Positions 60,850 to 64,000 of a stretch of 64,000 bases of DNA are shown here, piece after piece. This DNA comes from Gari tellinella (taxonomy: Eukaryota > Mollusca > Bivalvia > Cardiida > Psammobiidae). Below the pieces are notes generated by a model. The model saw nothing but the letters and a program-made list of their open reading frames with translations. It searched no databases and was not told the DNA's origin. The number at the start of each line of letters is the position of its first letter. The first letter of the stretch is position 1. The DNA lies in NCBI GenBank assembly GCA_922989275.2, contig OV277864.1, forward strand, positions 54,807,550 to 54,871,549, read 5' to 3'. The translations under genes and the position numbers were made by a program.

Positions 60850-60930
60850 GTTTTGTATCGAATGGGACTCGAACCTAGAACCTTTGGATTGCTAGTCAAT
60901 CACTCTACCAACTGCGCTTACAAAGAAGAC
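60850..60930 (-). repeat. tRNA-like SINE head
   Basis: The minus strand reads TAAGCGCAGTTGGTAGAGTG, ATTGACTAGCAATCC and GGTTCTAGGTTCGAGTCCC, with good A and B boxes. It is followed by a run of T. The possible anticodon loop CTAGCAA would suggest an Ala ancestor (AGC). The acceptor arms do not pair, so it is a SINE promoter or pseudogene, not a working tRNA. Confidence 0.55.
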
Positions 60931-60939
60931 ACTGAAATT

Positions 60940-62095
60940 GTTCAAACTTTTCTTTATGTAAATGTTCACTATAAACACGTGCCGAAAAATATCATGTGAA
61001 AGTCATCAGCATTTCCGGAACTCGAGATGCGGGCCGCCCGCTGTCTAACCACCTTAAGAAGTCAGCATTTTAAATGTTCCGATATTTGTGTATAGCTCGT
61101 CAACTGACGTGTTGTTCACCTGGTCAGATACCACCCTTTATTACCGACCGTCTATCGTATTGCGTCTAGAGTTGTGTAGCATTTTAACTTCTATAAAACT
61201 ATCAAAACCAAAGCGGTTAAAGTCATAGTACTTGAGCGTGCTCATGAAAGTTTCAAACTGAAATATATACAGAAGCATCGCATTAAAAGAAAACCAAGAG
61301 ACCAATTCTGAAAATTCGGAAAATAATATTTCTTTTAAAATGTCCTTGATAGTGGGGTTTGTAACTGTTTATATATACAGAGACTTTGTCACAGTGATTA
61401 ATACTTTATATAGCCTGTAAATGATTAAAACACTTGAATATCATTTGAGGCATATTTGCAGATTATCTATACATGGTAAAATGGTCTTTAAATTTCATTT
61501 AACAAGTACAAATACTTTTTTCAACAGCCGCGGAATCGACAATCATTGACGCCGCCGCATTTCAAAGCAGCATGCCACTGTCCTGGTCCGGATATTATCC
61601 ATGCACAAAAGAAAGTGAAACCAGATTCTACTAGTTTTACGATTTTCATAGTTTTTTCAGAATGTAATGCTCATTCACTAGAAGTTTATTATTTTAAATT
61701 GCTTCTCTGTTTCATCTAATTAATACAATTCTCAGAATTAATCGAGCTTTCGTTTTAAAGGAACTGATAATATTCAACGATATTATTTAGTGCTGTTTTC
61801 TTGAGCCTAGTATGTGTTTTTTGTTTTATGTTGTACCGGTATGTCACGTTTAATACAATGTTCTCTGAATGAAGTAAATATATTCATTACAATAGTGATT
61901 TTATTTATATATGATATTGCTAAGTACAAAGTATCAATTTCTCGACAAACTAAACCTCTCGCAAAGCATTCTAATTATTGTTTTATTGTGCACAGTTCAA
62001 TTAATTATAAATTCATATCATTTGTTTTATATACTCTTGCTTACAGCGGAAACAACTTTGTTCTTTGCATTTACAAGAAACTTAATGCAATGGTA
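60940..62095. other. Mostly unassigned stretch
   Basis: No MITE ends or hairpins are recognised. An open frame at 61814-62101 (95 codons) has no recognisable motif and overlaps another frame, so I do not call it a gene. The segment 61265-61530 shows weak similarity to 55590-55985. Confidence 0.45.
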
Positions 62096-62097
62096 CA

Positions 62098-62285
62098 TTA
62101 ACACCTCTCATTTACGACAACTAGATTAAGGCTAATTGGTTGTATAAAAGACAGGCGACATCTTAAAGCAAGGTGACAGTAAAACAGTAGCTTTCTGTTT
62201 TACTGCCATATTGCTTTAAGCAGTCACCTGTCAGAAACACCTAACAATTAACATAATTTAGTCTAATAGAGATGGTTTACAGTAC
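62098..62285 (+). mobile_element. Family C MITE
   Basis: TTAACACCTCTCATTTACGA, GACAGGCGACATCTTAAAGC and AAGGTGACAGTAAAACAGTA. The centre is shortened to AACAGTAGCTTTCTGTTTTA. The right arm is GCTTTAAGCAGTCACCTGTC. The right end is eroded (TCTAATAGAGATGGTTTACA). Confidence 0.8.
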
Positions 62286-62439
62286 ATGTTTGTTTAAAAT
62301 TCTGAGAGTCCAATCGTCTCATACATGAACTTATGAGATAATTACTCAATGTCTATGCTGATGCCAATTGTACGTTTGTAAGTAAAAGACACCAGTGTTT
62401 CAGTGGCAAACGCAATAGCGTTTATCTCCTGCGACATAC

Positions 62440-62764
62440 TACAGTGCTCCCTCTCTACAACGACATCCAATGGGAGTCAAAGATTGTGTGCGTTGTTCGG
62501 AGGGAGTCGTTATAGGGAGGGAAATTGTTTTACAGTTGCAAACAGCTTGAATCCAGATGGATTCAAGCTGTTTGTCACTCGTCATTATATTTATTCTATC
62601 AAAATGTCCATTTACATGTACATTTGAGAAAAACAGCAGACGAAAAATTTAGGTAGACGATATTGCAGCCATGAAAAGGTTGTCTTGTTTGGGGAACAGC
62701 GGCAAGAGTCGTTGTAAGGAGGGAGTCGTTGTTGGGAGGGCCGTTGTAGAGAGGGAACACTGTA
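62440..62764 (+). mobile_element. Family D MITE, shortened hairpin
   Basis: TACAGTGCTCCCTCTCTACA to GAGAGGGAACACTGTA. The hairpin has lost its whole type-1 centre: GCAAACAGCTTGAATCCAGA then TGGATTCAAGCTGTTTG. The arms carry AGCAGACGAAAAATTTAGG and AGACGATATTGCAGCC. Confidence 0.9.
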
Positions 62765-62779
62765 TAGTCAACCATCATG

Positions 62780-63345
62780 ACTTACCACATGTTTGTGACG
62801 ATCACACGTCAAACATCAATAAAACGCAGAACTGTTTTCCATATACTAAGCAACTCTCCCTCTCCAAGACCGCACCTCAGGTCAGTTTCTACTTTATCAA
62901 AATCACGTTCAGTCTTTTACACGATTAATGACCCGGCGGTCCCCACCAATTAGGATGAGATGTCTGGGTGCCTCTCTTCCGTCATAAAAATATCTTACCT
63001 CATTAATATTTCTACTAGACAAGGACAACTTTAATGATATACGCAAACAGTTTGGAACCAGATCTGACGCTGAGTAACTGTGCATCGGTCTGAAACCTAC
63101 CTGTTTGATATTCGTGCTGCTGTATCTTTAATAATGGCTGCATAACAAACTACAATGTATATGATAGTTTCGATGTTAACAATTATACGGTTGTATAAGA
63201 GGTATGTCTCAGAATGTTTAACCGTAGGTATATTATGGAAAGCATAAACTATATCTATTTGTTACAATGTAGTGAAAATATAGCACACACGTTTAGGACA
63301 CCTGTTTTGTTATAAGTCATTAAATGCATGTTCTACAGAGGAGAT
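62780..63345. other. Mostly unassigned stretch with one core remnant
   Basis: At 63043-63108, CGCAAACAGTTTGGAACCAG, ATCTGACGCTGAG and CTACCTGTTTGAT form a decayed type-1 core. The rest is unassigned. Confidence 0.5.
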
Positions 63346-63350
63346 GTATA

Positions 63351-63755
63351 GAGGATCTAACATGAGTGCTCATTAATTATCATTTTTAATAAACGAGTTG
63401 ACTAAAACAATATGACGCGAGCCTTGGCGAGCGTAATATTTGTTTTAGTCAACGAGTTTATTAAGAATGATAAATAATGAGCACGAATGTTAGATCCTAT
63501 TTATCACATAAACATTTTAAAACCCTTTTAAGTGAACTGAATCCGTAGTTTTTTGTCTCTCCGCCATATGTATTTTCCGCCAAAACTTGACGTTGTTTAC
63601 AGTAACGCCATGGCAAATGACGTCATTTGGCACCCAGCGCCATGCAGCGCTCGTGGACGAACAGGTAGGGCCGGAGCCCAAATATTGATATTTCACTATA
63701 GTTTATTGAATGGCTTTAAAACACTCCCAGAGTCGGTTTTATGTGATAAATAAAG
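63351..63755. mobile_element. Family J element
   Basis: GAGTGCTCATTAATTATCAT, TTTTAATAAACGAGTTGAC and mirror around GAGCCTTGGCGAGC. The right part follows with TATTTTCCGCCAAAACTTGA, AATGACGTCATTTGGCACCC and GCAGCGCTCGTGGACGAACA. It ends TTTTATGTGATAAAT. More diverged than the two copies near 43-46 kb. Confidence 0.85.
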
Positions 63756-63864
63756 TTATTTCACGAAAAGTAGCAATGCATAAACATGTACAAAGTGACA
63801 TCATATATGATCAGATTCCAGGCTACCTAGTGTTATACTTCATTGTTCTGTTATCCTTTTGTTT

Positions 63865-64000
63865 ATAGAGTGTTCCCTCCCTACAACGACCCTCCCAACA
63901 ATGATTCCCTTCTTACAACGACCCTTGCTGCACTTCCCAAAACAAGAAAACTATATCGAACGCGTTTACTGCCGCAATATCGTCTGCTTAAAATTATCGT
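63865..64000 (-). mobile_element. Family D MITE, cut by window edge
   Basis: TATAGAGTGTTCCCTCCCTA, CAACGACCCTCCCAACAATG and CAACGACCCTTGCTGCAC, then CTGCCGCAATATCGTCTGCT. This is the right arm of D in reverse orientation; its hairpin would lie beyond the window. Confidence 0.8.

Noticed and set aside
60850..60930. Functional tRNA gene
   Set aside because: A and B boxes are good, but the acceptor arms do not pair and the anticodon stem is imperfect, so it is listed as a SINE-type repeat.
61814..62129. Two overlapping frames of 95 and 72 codons with hydrophobic stretches
   Set aside because: The hydrophobic content reflects T-rich DNA. Frames overlap and no family is recognisable.

Overview
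This window looks like intergenic or intronic DNA from an animal nuclear genome. It is AT-rich, has no open reading frame longer than about 134 codons, and I recognise no protein-coding exon, rRNA, operon, ribosome-binding site or CRISPR array. A bivalve mollusc is my best guess. The reasons are the very high density of short inverted-repeat elements, the pearl-like element with a tandem core at 43.55-45.20 kb, and several tRNA-derived repeats. This is an inference; the species cannot be fixed from the sequence alone.

The window is mostly a mosaic of non-autonomous DNA transposons (MITEs). I sorted them by hand into letter families. One class has ends that begin TACAGT and appears to target TA: A (ends TACAGTGGAGAA..TTATTCTTTCCC), C (TACAGTAAAACCTCTCTATT), D (TACAGTGYTCCCTCTCTACAA), K (TACAGTCGAACCTC) and M (TACAGTGAAACCCCTCT). 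The other class is bounded by TTAA and usually followed by CCC: B (TTAACCCWTTACCCCATAG), E (TTAACCCATTTGTGCCC), F (TTAACTCATTCAGCCC), G (TTAACCCTTTCGATGCC) and N (TTAAAGCGACTCGCAACC, with a tRNA-like cassette). Other palindromic families are H, I, J, L, P and the pearl-like O.

The most striking feature is modular structure. Most families carry a long central hairpin, and the same few hairpins occur inside families with unrelated ends. Core type 1 (GCAAACAGTTTGGATCC, then GATCAGACGCCG and its mirror) is found in A, D, G and, shortened, E. Core type 2 (TTAAAGCARGKTGAMAGTAAA, then RCAGAAWGC and its mirror) is found in B and C. Each core crosses the boundary between the TA and TTAA classes. Three elements are apparent half-and-half chimeras (10.5, 16.4 and 56.1 kb), so half-elements seem to recombine at the hairpins.

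Layout: 0-3.3 kb H, D and a tandem array around A. 3.3-9 kb B, an E inside A, a P element, an inverted pair of SINE remnants and a B inside A. 9-15 kb dense A, B, D, E, I and a 169-bp palindrome. 15-24.7 kb A, H, chimeras, B, F, the triple nest M/B/L, D, G, C, and N with its tRNA-like cassette. 25-38 kb A, C, G, B and F, with a sparse stretch at 30.8-33.5 kb. 38.8-46.5 kb C in A, K, a perfect 61-bp-arm palindrome, H, N inside B, and J interrupted by O. 46.6-51.6 kb an A cluster, I inside B and a 618-bp tandem duplication. 52-64 kb decayed E, D, G, A inside B, a minisatellite, and J and D at the right edge.

No genes work together here. The functional content is mobile DNA, potential hairpin RNA and possibly RNA polymerase III promoters. 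All family assignments and boundaries were made by eye.
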